A DNA stretch of 64,000 bases from Nematostella vectensis (Eukaryota; Cnidaria; Anthozoa; Actiniaria; Edwardsiidae). The stretch spans positions 2,975,501 to 3,039,500 of the forward strand of contig NC_064047.1 in the NCBI RefSeq assembly GCF_932526225.1, written 5' to 3'. Positions within the stretch are counted from its first letter, which is position 1; every line of letters begins with the position of its first letter. Under the pieces are notes generated by a model. The model did no database searches, had not been told where the DNA came from, and worked only from the letters and a program-made list of their open reading frames with translations. Made by a program: the position numbers and the translations under genes. Below are positions 39,478 through 50,871 of the stretch, piece after piece.

Positions 39478-40578
39478 ATGGCCAACTACGTGAATCGACT
39501 TACGAAGATTCCCGCCGTAAATTTTACGGCTGATTTGAATGAAGACCTATGGAAAAATGACGCAGGTGGAATAGCTAAAATCAGTTCGTGTTTTATTATC
39601 GTACTACTAGCTGTCAGCCTAAATGGAATCATTATCTACACAGTATACAAAAACAAAAGCATGCGAAGAAATATTAATTTCTTTATCGTAAACATGTGCG
39701 TCAGTGATATTCTCTTGGCAATTTTCAATAACGTTGGGATTCTAGAACCACTCATAACTCGGTCATTGAAATGGAAGCTCTATGGTGACGTGGGAGTAAT
39801 CACTTGCAAGCTGTTTTTCTTCGCCGAAAGCGTGCCTTTTCTCGTATCTCCCCTGGCTCTGCTTTTCATAAACATCGAAAGGTATAGGGGAATATCATCT
39901 GTAATATCCGGAATTACAAGTGCGACGCGAACATTATTTTTGATCCTTTCTTGGATAATCCCTTTATTTGTTTATTTCCCCTTCCTGTATTTTTCCAAAA
40001 CTTCCCCAGATAATTCGTGCGATATCGAGGTTGATTCGTACTCAAAGGCCTTCGTCATCATCCTCGCATCAACGTTCGCCGCCATTTACGTGTCAATAAG
40101 TATCGTATGTGCCCTGATTTTTTACAAACTCCGATCTTTAGAGACGATCGATGGATTATCTGAAGCGCAGAAACAGGCAAGAATGAAACGCGTCCGAAAC
40201 GCTACCAAGATGGTGATGTGTTCTCTTGTGACATTCATCGTGCTCACCACGCCCTTCCCGCTCTCCTGCTATATAGGCATTTCCATGAACTTCGAAATCT
40301 ACGATCCCTTTTATGCAAATATCTTGTTTGCAGTAAGGTTCCTGATTTCTGTGAATTCCGTGGCTGGGCCGTGCATATACTTAATATTTCTCGAAGACTT
40401 TCGTAAAAAAATCAAGCGATCTTTACTGGATAAACGCACATCACAAGCTAAGATGATTTTAGGGATGAGATGCGCTTGGAATTTCGAAAAGGGCGCCCCA
40501 AAACTCCTCAAAATGAACAAAAGGGAACAGAAGGCGAATAGAAACATTGAATATGGAAACAAAGAACAAAGCGCGTAA
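39478..40578 (+). CDS. Rhodopsin-like (class A) GPCR, single exon, orphan
   Basis: This 366-residue frame has seven hydrophobic segments at about residues 32-57, 66-86, 108-133, 150-172, 190-216, 245-268 and 281-304. The extracellular N-terminus has one glycosylation site (NFT, 15-17). Class A landmarks are N49 in TM1 (SLNGIII), D77 in TM2 (NMCVSDILL) and C110 at the start of TM3, pairing plausibly with C181 in loop 2. ERYRG (134-138) stands where DRY is usual. TM6 lacks CWxP (TTPFPLSCY instead), and TM7 has GPCIY instead of NPxxY. A basic helix-8-like segment (DFRKKIKRSLLDKR) follows. Such unorthodox single-exon receptors are abundant in cnidarians; the ligand cannot be assigned. The tail and stop codon fall in a minisatellite (40548-41218), so its C-terminus may vary between alleles. 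Confidence 0.88.
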   Translation: MANYVNRLTKIPAVNFTADLNEDLWKNDAGGIAKISSCFIIVLLAVSLNGIIIYTVYKNKSMRRNINFFIVNMCVSDILLAIFNNVGILEPLITRSLKWKLYGDVGVITCKLFFFAESVPFLVSPLALLFINIERYRGISSVISGITSATRTLFLILSWIIPLFVYFPFLYFSKTSPDNSCDIEVDSYSKAFVIILASTFAAIYVSISIVCALIFYKLRSLETIDGLSEAQKQARMKRVRNATKMVMCSLVTFIVLTTPFPLSCYIGISMNFEIYDPFYANILFAVRFLISVNSVAGPCIYLIFLEDFRKKIKRSLLDKRTSQAKMILGMRCAWNFEKGAPKLLKMNKREQKANRNIEYGNKEQSA

Positions 40579-41218
40579 CAATCATCAACATGGAAACAAG
40601 GAACAGAGCGCGTATCAATCGTCAACATGAAAACATAAAGAACAGAGTGCGTAGCAATCATCAACATGAAAACATAAAGAACAGAGCGCGTAACAATCAT
40701 CGACATGAAAACATAAAGAACAGAGTGCGTAACAATCATCAACATGAAAACATAAAGAACAGAGCGCGCAACAATCATCAACATGAAAACATAAAGAACA
40801 GAGCGCGTAACAATCATCAACATGGAAACAAGGAACAGAGCGCGTAATAATCATCAACATGAACAGAGCGCGTAACAATCACCAACACGCAAACAAAAAA
40901 CAGAGCGCGTAACAATCATCAACACGGAAACAAAGAAAAGAGCGCGTAACAATCACCAACACGCAAACAAAGAACAGAGCGCGTAACAATCATCAACACG
41001 GAAACAAAGAACAGAGCGCGTAACATTCACCAAGACGCAAACAAAGAACAAAGCGCGTAACAATCATCAACATGGAAACACAAGGAACAGAGCGTGTAAC
41101 AATCAACATGGAAACATACGGAAACATGGAACAGAGCGCGTAACAATAACCAAGACGCAAACAGAGCGCGTAACAAACATCAAGACGCAAACAAAGAACA
41201 GAGCGCGTAACGATCGCC
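40548..41218. repeat. 38-39 bp minisatellite, about 18 copies, overlapping the GPCR 3' end
   Basis: The unit contains AAGAACAGAGCGCGTAACAA followed by TCATCAACATGAAAACAT; variants are spaced mainly 35-41 bp apart. The first units lie inside the GPCR frame, and the GCGCGTAA of one unit supplies its stop codon. Where the unit is 39 bp, the plus frame stays open with units of HENIKNRARNNHQ. Confidence 0.88.
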
Positions 41219-41739
41219 AGGATGATAAGCTCAGTAAACTAAAAATGTCGTAATATCAAAAATGCAAAATAATCAATAGGGGAACAAATAGCAGATACGA
41301 ATGATCTAATCCGGTATGATTAACCTTAGGGGGAAGAATAGAGGATAGTTTTTTAGTTTTAGCTGATCGTGTTTTCATCATTGCCGGCTCACCTTACGAA
41401 AAACTATGGGGTCAAACTTGAAACATCTCCAGACATTTATGGGCTACTCTGAATTGTGGGTAAGCCGAGGTGTTTGTGGAGCTCACCAATATTATGTAAA
41501 ATATAAAAGCCTTAGGTACTGCAAAAAAACCTTCTAGGATCTGCATAAGGAAGTGCATTTTTACAGTTGACAGGCCAGCAAAACTGCGCCATGTTTTCAG
41601 GGGGCATTGTGTGCAGGTTTTATTTTTTCTCATGTTGGACATCATGAAAACAAAATCTCAGATAACATATGATAAAATGTTTATTCAATAATAACAGCTC
41701 CAAGTAGAGCAGGCCCACGCTTGTGTTTGGTTTTATCCC
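41219..41739. other. Intergenic, nothing recognised
   Basis: No supported gene. The minus-strand frame at 41645-41412 has no domain resemblance. Confidence 0.4.
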
Positions 41740-41758
41740 CCATAAAGTGTCTATTACT

Positions 41759-44700
41759 CTATTTTATTGAATCGCTGGTTCTATCCTCCATGAAATGTAT
41801 CTTGCTACGATAAATTGCATCCTCAATACACAGTCGGAGATGGTTTCTGAAAAAAATAGCATTAACTTGTATTAGATATAAGAAATAAATGATTGTAAAA
41901 AAAAAAAAATTGCATATGTGTCCTCAGTAAAAAATTAGAGTGTATTTTGCATTTCATTATTTCTCAAAAATTGATTTTCTCATCATTTGACACATGAAAA
42001 TATACCATGTTATCATAGTAAACATAACATGTTTGCAAACACACAATGTTGATTTACTGACCTTCCCCAACAGCACAAAATGTGATATGCAACCCCAACT
42101 TGATGCTAGAGATGCTGCCAGCAGCAGCCTGTTTTAAGAAATATAGTTTGCATAAGAAATACTATTGGATGAGGTAAACTATAGCAAGGCTTCCAGGTAG
42201 GACTCCAATTCACCCTCATAAAGACTCCATAATCTCCACATGCTTATAGCAGTAAGAGTGGTGCATGGAACATCTAATCACAAGGCTATAGTAGCACTGC
42301 ATAGAACGTCTGAATAAAGGGCTATAGTAGCACTGCATGGAACATCTAATCACAGGGCTATAGTAGCACTGCATGGAACATCTGATTACAGGGCTATAGT
42401 AGCACTGCATGGAACACCTAATCACAGGGCTATAGTAGCACTGCATGGAACATCTAATCACAGGGCTATAGTAGCACTGCATGGAACATCTGATTACAGG
42501 TCTATAGTAGCACTGCATGGAACATCTGATCACAGGGCTATAGTAGCACTGCATGAAACATCTGATCACAGGGCTATAGTAGCACTGCATGAAACATCTG
42601 ATCACAGGGCTATAGTAGCACTGCATGGAACATCTGATCACAGAGCTATAGTAGCACTGCATGGAACACCTAATCACAGGGCTATAGTAGCACTGCATGA
42701 AACATCTGATCACAGGGCTATAGTAGCACTGCATGGAACATCTGATCACAGAGCTATAGTAGCACTGCATGGAACATCTAATCACAGGGCTATAGTAGCA
42801 CTGCATGGAACATCTAATCACAGGGCTATAGTAGCACTGCATGGAACATCTAATCACAGGGCTATAGCAGCACTGCATGGAACATCTGATCACAGAGCTA
42901 TAGTAGCACTGCATGGAACATCTAATCACAGGGCTATAGTAGCACTGCATGGAACGTCTGATCAAAGGTCTATAGTAGCACTGCATGGAACACCTAATCA
43001 CAGGGCTATAGTAGCACTGCATGGAACATCTAATCACAGGGCTATAGTAGCACTGCATGGAACATCTAATCACAGGGCTATAGTAGCACTGCATGGAACA
43101 TCTGATTACAGGTCTATAGTAGCACTGCATGGAACACCTAATCACAGGGCTATAGTAGCACTGCATGGAACATCTAATCACAGGGCTATAGTAGCACTGC
43201 ATGGAACATCTAATCACAGGGCTATAGTAGCACTGCATGAAACATCTGATCACAGGGCTATAGTAGCACTGCATGGAACATCTGATCACAGAGCTATAGT
43301 AGCACTGCATGGAACATCTAATCACAGGGCTATAGTAGCACTGCATGGAACGTCTGATCACAGGTCTATAGTAGCACTGCATGGAACACCTAATCACAGG
43401 GCTATAGTAGCACTGCATGGAACATCTAATCACAGGGCTATAGTAGCACTGCATGGAACATCTGATTACAGGTCTATAGTAGCACTGCATGGAACATCTG
43501 ATCACAGAGCTATAGTAGCACTGCATGGAACATCTAATCACAGGGCTATAGTAGCACTGCATGGAACATCTAATCACAGGGCTATAGTAGCACTGCATGG
43601 AACATCTGATCACAGGGCTATAGTAGCACTGCATGGAACATCTAATCACAGGGCTATAGTAGCACTGCATGGAACATCTGATTACAGGGCTATAGTAGCA
43701 CTGCATGGAACACCTAATCACAGGGCTATAGTAGCACTGCATGGAACATCTAATCACAGGGCTATAGTAGCACTGCATGGAACATCTGATTACAGGTCTA
43801 TAGTAGCACTGCATGGAACATCTGATCACAGGGCTATAGTAGCACTGCATGAAACATCTGATCACAGGGCTATAGTAGCACTGCATGAAACATCTGATCA
43901 CAGGGCTATAGTAGCACTGCATGGAACATCTGATCACAGAGCTATAGTAGCACTGCATGGAACACCTAATCACAGGGCTATAGTAGCACTGCATGAAACA
44001 TCTGATCACAGGGCTATAGTAGCACTGCATGGAACATCTGATCACAGAGCTATAGTAGCACTGCATGGAACATCTAATCACAGGGCTATAGTAGCACTGC
44101 ATGGAACATCTAATCACAGGGCTATAGTAGCACTGCATGGAACATCTAATCACAGGGCTATAGTAGCACTGCATGGAACATCTGATCACAGAGCTATAGT
44201 AGCACTGCATGGAACATCTAATCACAGGGCTATAGTAGCACTGCATGGAACGTCTGATCACAGGTCTATAGTAGCACTGCATGGAACACCTAATCACAGG
44301 GCTATAGTAGCACTGCATGGAACATCTAATCACAGGGCTATAGTAGCACTGCATGGAACATCTAATCACAGGGCTATAGTAGCACTGCATGGAACATCTG
44401 ATTACAGGTCTATAGTAGCACTGCATGGAACACCTAATCACAGGGCTATAGTAGCACTGCATGGAACATCTAATCACAGGGCTATAGTAGCACTGCATGG
44501 AACATCTAATCACAGGGCTATAGTAGCACTGCATGAAACATCTGATCACAGGGCTATAGTAGCACTGCATGGAACATCTGATCACAGAGCTATAGTAGCA
44601 CTGCATGGAACATCTAATCACAGGGCTATAGTAGCACTGCATGGAACGTCTGATCACAGGTCTATAGTAGCACTGCATGGAACACCTAATCACAGGGCTA

Positions 44701-47700
44701 TAGTAGCACTGCATGGAACATCTAATCACAGGGCTATAGTAGCACTGCATGGAACATCTGATTACAGGTCTATAGTAGCACTGCATGGAACATCTGATCA
44801 CAGAGCTATAGTAGCACTGCATGGAACATCTAATCACAGGGCTATAGTAGCACTGCATGGAACATCTAATCACAGGGCTATAGTAGCACTGCATGGAACA
44901 TCTGATTACAGGTCTATAGTAGCACTGCATGGAACATCTAATCACAGGGCTATAGTAGCACTGCATGGAACATCTGATTACAGGGCTATAGTAGCACTGC
45001 ATGGAACATCTAATCACAGAGCTATAGTAGCACTGCATGGAACATCTGATCACAGGGCTATAGTAGCACTGCATGGAACATCTAATCACAGGGCTATAGT
45101 AGCACTGCATGGAACATCTAATCACAGGGCTATAGTAGCACTGCATGGAACATCTAATCACAGGGCTATAGTAGCACTGCATGGAACACCTAATCACAGA
45201 GCTATACTTGCATGTCATACATATGTTTATAGCTAGGTACATACACCCCTTGTTATCACACACAGACCTGTTTACTGATAAATATTAGGCCATTTTTTTA
45301 ATTTAAAGGTTGTTAAAGATTTTACATCATACAATTGCTATCTACGGCTGTGCCCAAATCCACACCCACAAAATACTGGCTCATGCCAGTCTTGCCAGCT
45401 TTTAGGCCTTTATACTAACCAATAATATTATTCTGCATTCACACCTGCACTTAAACCAGTTTAAAGGTGGTTTAATTAAACTGGTTTAAATCTTAATCTC
45501 CCAAGAATGGACAAAACCAAGTCAAAGAAAAACCTTGTTCAACTAAACATGGTTTTGGTGTGAATGCAGCATTAGACATAGTTTAACTTCTCAGATAATG
45601 ATAAAAAAAATCAATTTACAAATAAAAGAATGTACTTGTGGAGAACTGGTTTAAGAGTCTTTTCCAATATTCGAGTCAATACAAGGCAATGTTTTTTTAA
45701 ATTATGAATGTCAGATAATTACAGTAGAACCTACCTAAATGGGGCTTGCATATTGCCATAAAGCTGAAGGGCTAGACAATGAGATTGCCTTCAAATATAG
45801 AAATGAAAATAGTTTAGAAGTGGGCTTATACACAGACTAGATACAACTAGTATGAGGAGAAATGCTGGCTTTCAGTTCATCAGACCAAGCAACAAGGGGC
45901 CTTACGACCTTCAGTATAAGCATGGAAGCATTCATCCTTAAGCCTGCATGATCTCATAGCACTCAAGTACATCTATACTGAGCTTCCACCATACATAACT
46001 TATCAACGCTTTTGCAAATAGAAACAACTTAAATCACAGGACCATTTACTCAATAGTATACAGGTTTTTATCAGAGAATACAACCTGGATCCACATGAAA
46101 CTCTCGAAACACTAATTATTTTGATAAAAACTCTTGAAACACTTACTATTTAGTAAAGAAGTCTTCATGGCTTGTAAACCCATAAAACACAGCAGTTCTA
46201 AGAAAGATATGACTCAATGTTAGAAAGGCACCAAGAGATGAAAAAGAAAGAAAACAGAGATGACCAATGTCCCATCAGAAGGAAGGCAGCATGGTAGTCT
46301 CATCAGTAAAATCAGATAAGAAAATTCCATGACATTCATCACAGGGACAACAAGCACATTTATTGACATTTTTTTCTGATATAATGCCATATTGCAACAA
46401 TATTTGTATCAAGCAATTTGTTCGAAAGCTATTAAAATAAAAACTTCCAAAGGCACCATTGTTCTATGTAAGTTTTAACTTTATAGCCATTCCTGTATAA
46501 TTTTGCAAACTTTGAAAGATTTTTTTCACAGAGGTAAAGACATTATTGATTTATTTTCAACAATTACTAAATCACTCTACAAATTTATGTCCAAATATAT
46601 GGTGCATCATATTACCTTTTGGTAGAACTCCTCCCATTTCTGATTGGACACAAGAACCTAAAAAACACAAAAAAAATTTATAAACTGGGTGCAAAATGAT
46701 TAAAAAATCTTTTACACTGGTAATCTTGGCTTTCAGGTCATCAGACCAAACAACCTACGACCTTGCAGTCTTCAGTATAAGCATGGAAAAGTTCATCATT
46801 AAGCCAAGACTGGACAATGCAAATTGGGAAAATTTCCTAAAAGAATTGAGTGTCACACACATTTTTTTTCTTTTGTGAAGAACACTAAACATACCTGCGC
46901 ACGTGAGGCTGGACAAACTAATACCACTCTCATCCATCCTAAGTAAAAATACAATTTCATATCAGTTCTATTACAAGATCAGTAAACATCAACAAAATCA
47001 AGACAACTGTTATCCCATCAGTAGGAAGGCAGCATGGTAATCTCATCAGTAAAATCAGATGAGAAAATTCCATGACATTCATCACAGGGACATTTTCTGT
47101 AGAAGCTTGAAAGGCAAATATACCATCCTTAATCTGTTAAAACTAGTATGAAAAGTGATAACTTGGAGTCGAGTTATTGAGAATATCAAAGCACTTAATG
47201 AAACTAGTACTGCAATATTATATATAAAAAAACAAGTATATTTCACCAGCAATAGAGTTTCTAAAACAGAAATGCCAATTTCAATTGTGCACACAACTCT
47301 CGCCAGTTATGCATTGCGCTCGTAGCAACATTTTATGCCCATTTCAGGATGCTGTTATAAATATCAGCAAGTAGAAAGGTGTTGTGAATCTAGGTCTGTA
47401 CAGGACCCGAAATGATCCCAGTACCCGAAACGATCCCAGGACCCGAAACGATCCCAGGACCCGAAATGATCCCCAAAAGTACCCCAACTGATCCTCGGAC
47501 CCGAAACGATACCGAGGAGTCCCCGAAATCAACCCCAAGGAATTGCGGTAATGGACAAAGGGAAAGCAGAAGAAATACTTTCAATTCTTTCAGCATAATA
47601 AAGGGTTAACAGCGACTCAATTTCTAAACAACGTGACTTAAAAATATTTAATTCCAACGCAATACTTCTATTTATTACATTGCCCGGCGTTAAACCCATA

Positions 47701-48759
47701 AACAGAGTCCAAAACAAATACACAACTTTAAATTGCTACTGAAAGGAATATAGCATAAACATAGCACAGCTTTGCTCAGATCAACCATACTTTTGGCCTT
47801 CCATCACACTCTTAACATTTTGCGGTTCCGACACATGACTCCGAACCTATAAATCTCATTTCCGGTAAACATCACCCCTAAAAATTAATATTCACATTCC
47901 ACGAAATCCTTGTTCACACGAGCGAATATTTACCGACACATTTTAGGCAGCCGGTTTGGGCGAGAAGATGGAATGACAAAAGCACACTGAGTAATACACT
48001 CGAACAACCCTTCTACAACCGATGCAAAATATTAAGAGGATGTGAAAGCAATATTATGTGAGTTTTGAATTTCCTCATGTAGTTGTGCGTACACCCCGGC
48101 ATGATCTCGTGATATGATAGGTCTTTCATTCACCGAAAACAAACTTGCCAAAAAATAACTTTAAAACATTTCGCTTCCTATGTAAAGCAGCATGTCCCAT
48201 CTGTAAAGACTTTCTTTTATGGCTTGTTATGTAAAAATGATTTATCCACGCCGGGCTTCTCAAATTACTATCACAGGAATTGTTAGTTGACCCCAATTTC
48301 TGACTCAACCACTTTATTTCCCCCGCAGTCGTATATAAAAATCTTAATACTATAGTTTTAGTTAATGTAAATTACCTTTTAATAACACAAACAAAGCTAA
48401 ATGTTTCATATGTTTTTAAAACTTAAAGCCAATCCTTACACATTCCTTTAGTTGTCCATTACTGTAATTCCTTGGGGTTCATTTCGGGGACTCTTGGGGA
48501 TCGTTTCGGGTCCCGGGATCAGTTGGGGTACTTTTGGGGATCGTTTCGGGTCCTGGGATCATTTCGGGTCCTGTACAGGTCTCCCTAATGTGAAGCCAGA
48601 GGCTTAGCGAGCATCTTTTCTAAGTTCTCAACTTTCAGTTCTAGGAATCTTACAGTTCTATCACCCCTTAGGCACTCAATTTACCTTTTTCGTAATTCTT
48701 GCTGTTGTCATGTGAAGTTGAATTCTTTTAAAAACCGTCGGATGTTCGAAAGGAGGCAT
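41759..48759 (-). CDS. Candidate spliced gene of unknown function (exons only partly linked)
   Basis: Several short minus-strand blocks have good acceptor and donor pairs. They are 48759-48685 (MPPFEHPTVFKRIQLHMTTA..., ends AAG|GTAAAT), 46938-46895 (WMRVVLVCPASRAQ), 46657-46616 (VLVSNQKWEEFYQK), 46197-46147 (51 bp), 42128-42062 (AAAGSISSIKLGLHITFCAV) and 41846 to about 41764. The last carries AATAAA at its stop. The chain 46938, 46657, 42128, 41846 keeps one open frame through three junctions. The first block cannot be joined directly to it in phase, and the 51-bp block does not fit, so an exon is missing or some blocks are false. The terminal exon is also open in another frame (NHLRLCIEDAIYRSKIHF). 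I do not recognise any homologue. The 36-bp satellite and a pogo-like element would lie in introns. Confidence 0.3.
42254..45208. repeat. 36-bp satellite, about 82 copies, with higher-order blocks
   Basis: The unit is GGGCTATAGTAGCACTGCAT plus GGAACATCTAATCACA, strictly every 36 bp for nearly 3 kb. Common variants are CTGATCACAG, CTGATTACAGG(T/G), GGAACACC, GAAACATC and GGAACGTC. The GGAACGTC variants at 42955, 43351, 44251 and 44647 are spaced 11, 25 and 11 units, showing a duplicated block of 36 units (1,296 bp). The minus strand is open for 1,015 codons (12-residue unit CSMQCYYSPVIR) and one plus frame is also open, because the period is a multiple of three without stops. I therefore read it as satellite DNA, not a protein. 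A single related unit (AGTGGTGCATGGAA) occurs near 48878. Confidence 0.95.
45433..45569. mobile_element. 137-bp MITE with 13-bp inverted ends
   Basis: CTGCATTCACACC (45433-45445) and GGTGTGAATGCAG (45557-45569) are perfect inverted repeats. Inside, CTTAAACCAGTTTAAAGG and the following TTAAACTGGTTTAAAT pair again as a hairpin. There is no coding and no clear target duplication. Confidence 0.65.
45865..47092. repeat. Diverged segmental duplication
   Basis: Two pairs of matching blocks occur in the same order. GGCTTTCAGTTCATCAGACC (45868) matches GGCTTTCAGGTCATCAGACC (46729). An 80-bp block beginning CCCATCAGAAGGAAGGCAGC (46270) matches one at 47012 with only a few changes. The spacing between blocks differs (about 403 versus 283 bp), so indels followed the duplication. 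Confidence 0.7.
47401..48573. mobile_element. 1,173-bp element with long inverted repeats and TA target site (mariner/pogo-like)
   Basis: The ends CAGGACCCGAAATGATCCCA and its inverse at 48554-48573 are flanked by TA on both sides (47399-47400, 48574-48575). The inverted arms are about 130-170 bp and are built from an 18-bp subrepeat (ACCCGAAACGATCCCAGG); the left arm has two more subrepeats than the right. A TA target and CAG-type ends suit Tc1/mariner/pogo. The interior holds no transposase I can see. Confidence 0.78.
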
Positions 48760-50871
48760 CTTCTGGGGGCAAAAGGAAATAAAATTCATCATAACTAAGT
48801 TTACATTAAAACTACTTGAAAATAACCATCGTTTAAATGGTCCTCATAATCAAGCCATATTCACCATTTTAAGTCTGAGTGGTGCATGGAAACTCTAATC
48901 ATTGGACCAAAAATTAAGCGCCATTAAAGAAGAGCGACGGGATGAGCGAGAACAACCGATACTGCTAAAACCACGTGAGCTACTACCAACAATCTTCGTT
49001 TTTTTTATATAAAAACACCAACTAGCCACAGATACAGGGCTGAAAAGTAGACTTAACCTAAAAAATTAGGTTTATTTCCAATTTTTAGTATCTTTTTCTA
49101 AAAAAAAAAAGAGAAATTTTGAAGAAAACCGGGGGATTTGAGAAACGATTGAGGAGTAGGGAACCAAACTTTTATGCGAAGAATTCGCCTTCGTGGATGG
49201 CGCTTAGAACACAAATAATCATTCAGTCTTATTACAAACGGTTCAAGGGTAATAAAACAGTCAATACCTTACAGAATACAGCTTGGAATAACCAAAATTT
49301 CGAAAGATATTTGGGAGAGCTTTAGAACGTCGACCGCGTTCGTTGTGACCTCGTGGTAAAAGAACGAAGGAAGCAACAACGCTTAAAAAGGAGTCTGGGA
49401 TAGCATTTCACCACAGGCTACCCGTAATCTCACCATTGCGGGTAAATCGACCTCAAGAATTTTATATTAGCAGTACTATGATTTTGTAAATTATTTAAAA
49501 GGAACACTTGAGTATTAATAGCATAAAAAAAGAAAGCATTTTTTAAATGGGGATTTAATATAAAAAGCTATTAGAATTGCAAACTATTTCATGACGTCAA
49601 CAATAGAAATTAGAGCACCATAATTTTAATGTTGACATTTTCATAGTTTCAAGGTAAGTGTTTTCCTTTTTCTCGATAAAAAAAAGCTCTGAACTGTTAC
49701 TGATTCTTATGTCAATTCCATCCAGGGCTAACAACCACAGCTTGTAAATGGTATTTTAGGATTACCACATTTTTATATACACACTATTTTTTCATCAGAT
49801 ATTCAAACAAAAATCAATCAGGAAATTGGTCGGAAAGACAAAAGGGTGATTCTCGGAATATCTCTCCAGCCTTCTTTTTATGAATGCAGGCCTAACGACA
49901 ACGGCTGTTTTCCGCTGCTCAAACGACATTTTCTTTCTCGCGAGCTTCTGTGTAAACAGCCGATGTTAATCCTAGCTAATTATTCATAAAAGAACGTTGA
50001 GTAGGCTAGTTTTAAATTTGGATGCAAATGCGCTATGTTTATCGACGGTTCAGCGGACACAGGACACAGCGGACACAACGTATTCTAACTGCCCAAGTGA
50101 TGGTATGAGCTAAATATCGAGCAACTAGGATAACGCAGGTATGAGATTTTCTAAACGTTTATTCGGGAGTACAAATATGACAATATACTGCGTTGAGATA
50201 TGCCTTAAGGTGACATTTGTACTAGTATTGTAGGCATTATGATCAGTGCACGGTGATGCATTACGTGTCGACGACTGCGATGTTATTCTACCTCATCTGA
50301 GTCTCTTAGTATCGTAGGAAGTATGTCTATGTGCTCTCAGGTTACTACGGGTAGAACGAAAGCTAGCGCTCTGATCTTAACTAGCGATAAATAGCCTTGT
50401 TGTTATCCGAGTAGGGCGAGAAAGGAGGTACTCTCTACAAGGGGTCACTTACACCTACTGCACTCGGAGAATATAAGTCGTAATCCGCAGTGCTTCATGG
50501 ATATCAAATAAATTGAGCGTAAATTAAAACAAACACAGGCTTAAGAAAGCTTATGCTTTCTTGTGTATGTGCTTCTCTAAACGTTCTCATGGCGTTCAGA
50601 GACCAGGATTCAGTCTCTTATACGTTACCCATGAACCACTGCGGGTTACGATACATTGATTCGCAGGTGCAACCTTAATTGTAATAGGTGTATACAGAAG
50701 TAAACGTCGATATCTCGACCCCCACCCCAAGAATTTACCCAGACGTATGAATATCCAAACCTCAAGCCAGTACTAAAATATAGTCACATCCGGTATGACA
50801 ACACGTCACTATTTTCAAATAATCTTGCATACCCAAGCAAATAAATTACCACACATTTCCCCAGCTGTTCA
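48760..50871. other. Intergenic upstream of TLCD4
   Basis: No supported gene. A good acceptor-like sequence (TTTTGCCCCCAG on the minus strand) directly precedes the MPPFEHP block at 48759, so an upstream non-coding or coding exon on the minus strand may lie here. A short frame at 49119-49325 (plus) is not supported. Confidence 0.4.

Noticed and set aside
42216-45263. 1,015-codon minus-strand open frame
   Set aside because: It is produced by a 36-bp period without stops. A plus-strand frame is open too, and there is no domain, signal peptide or splice context beyond the repeat.
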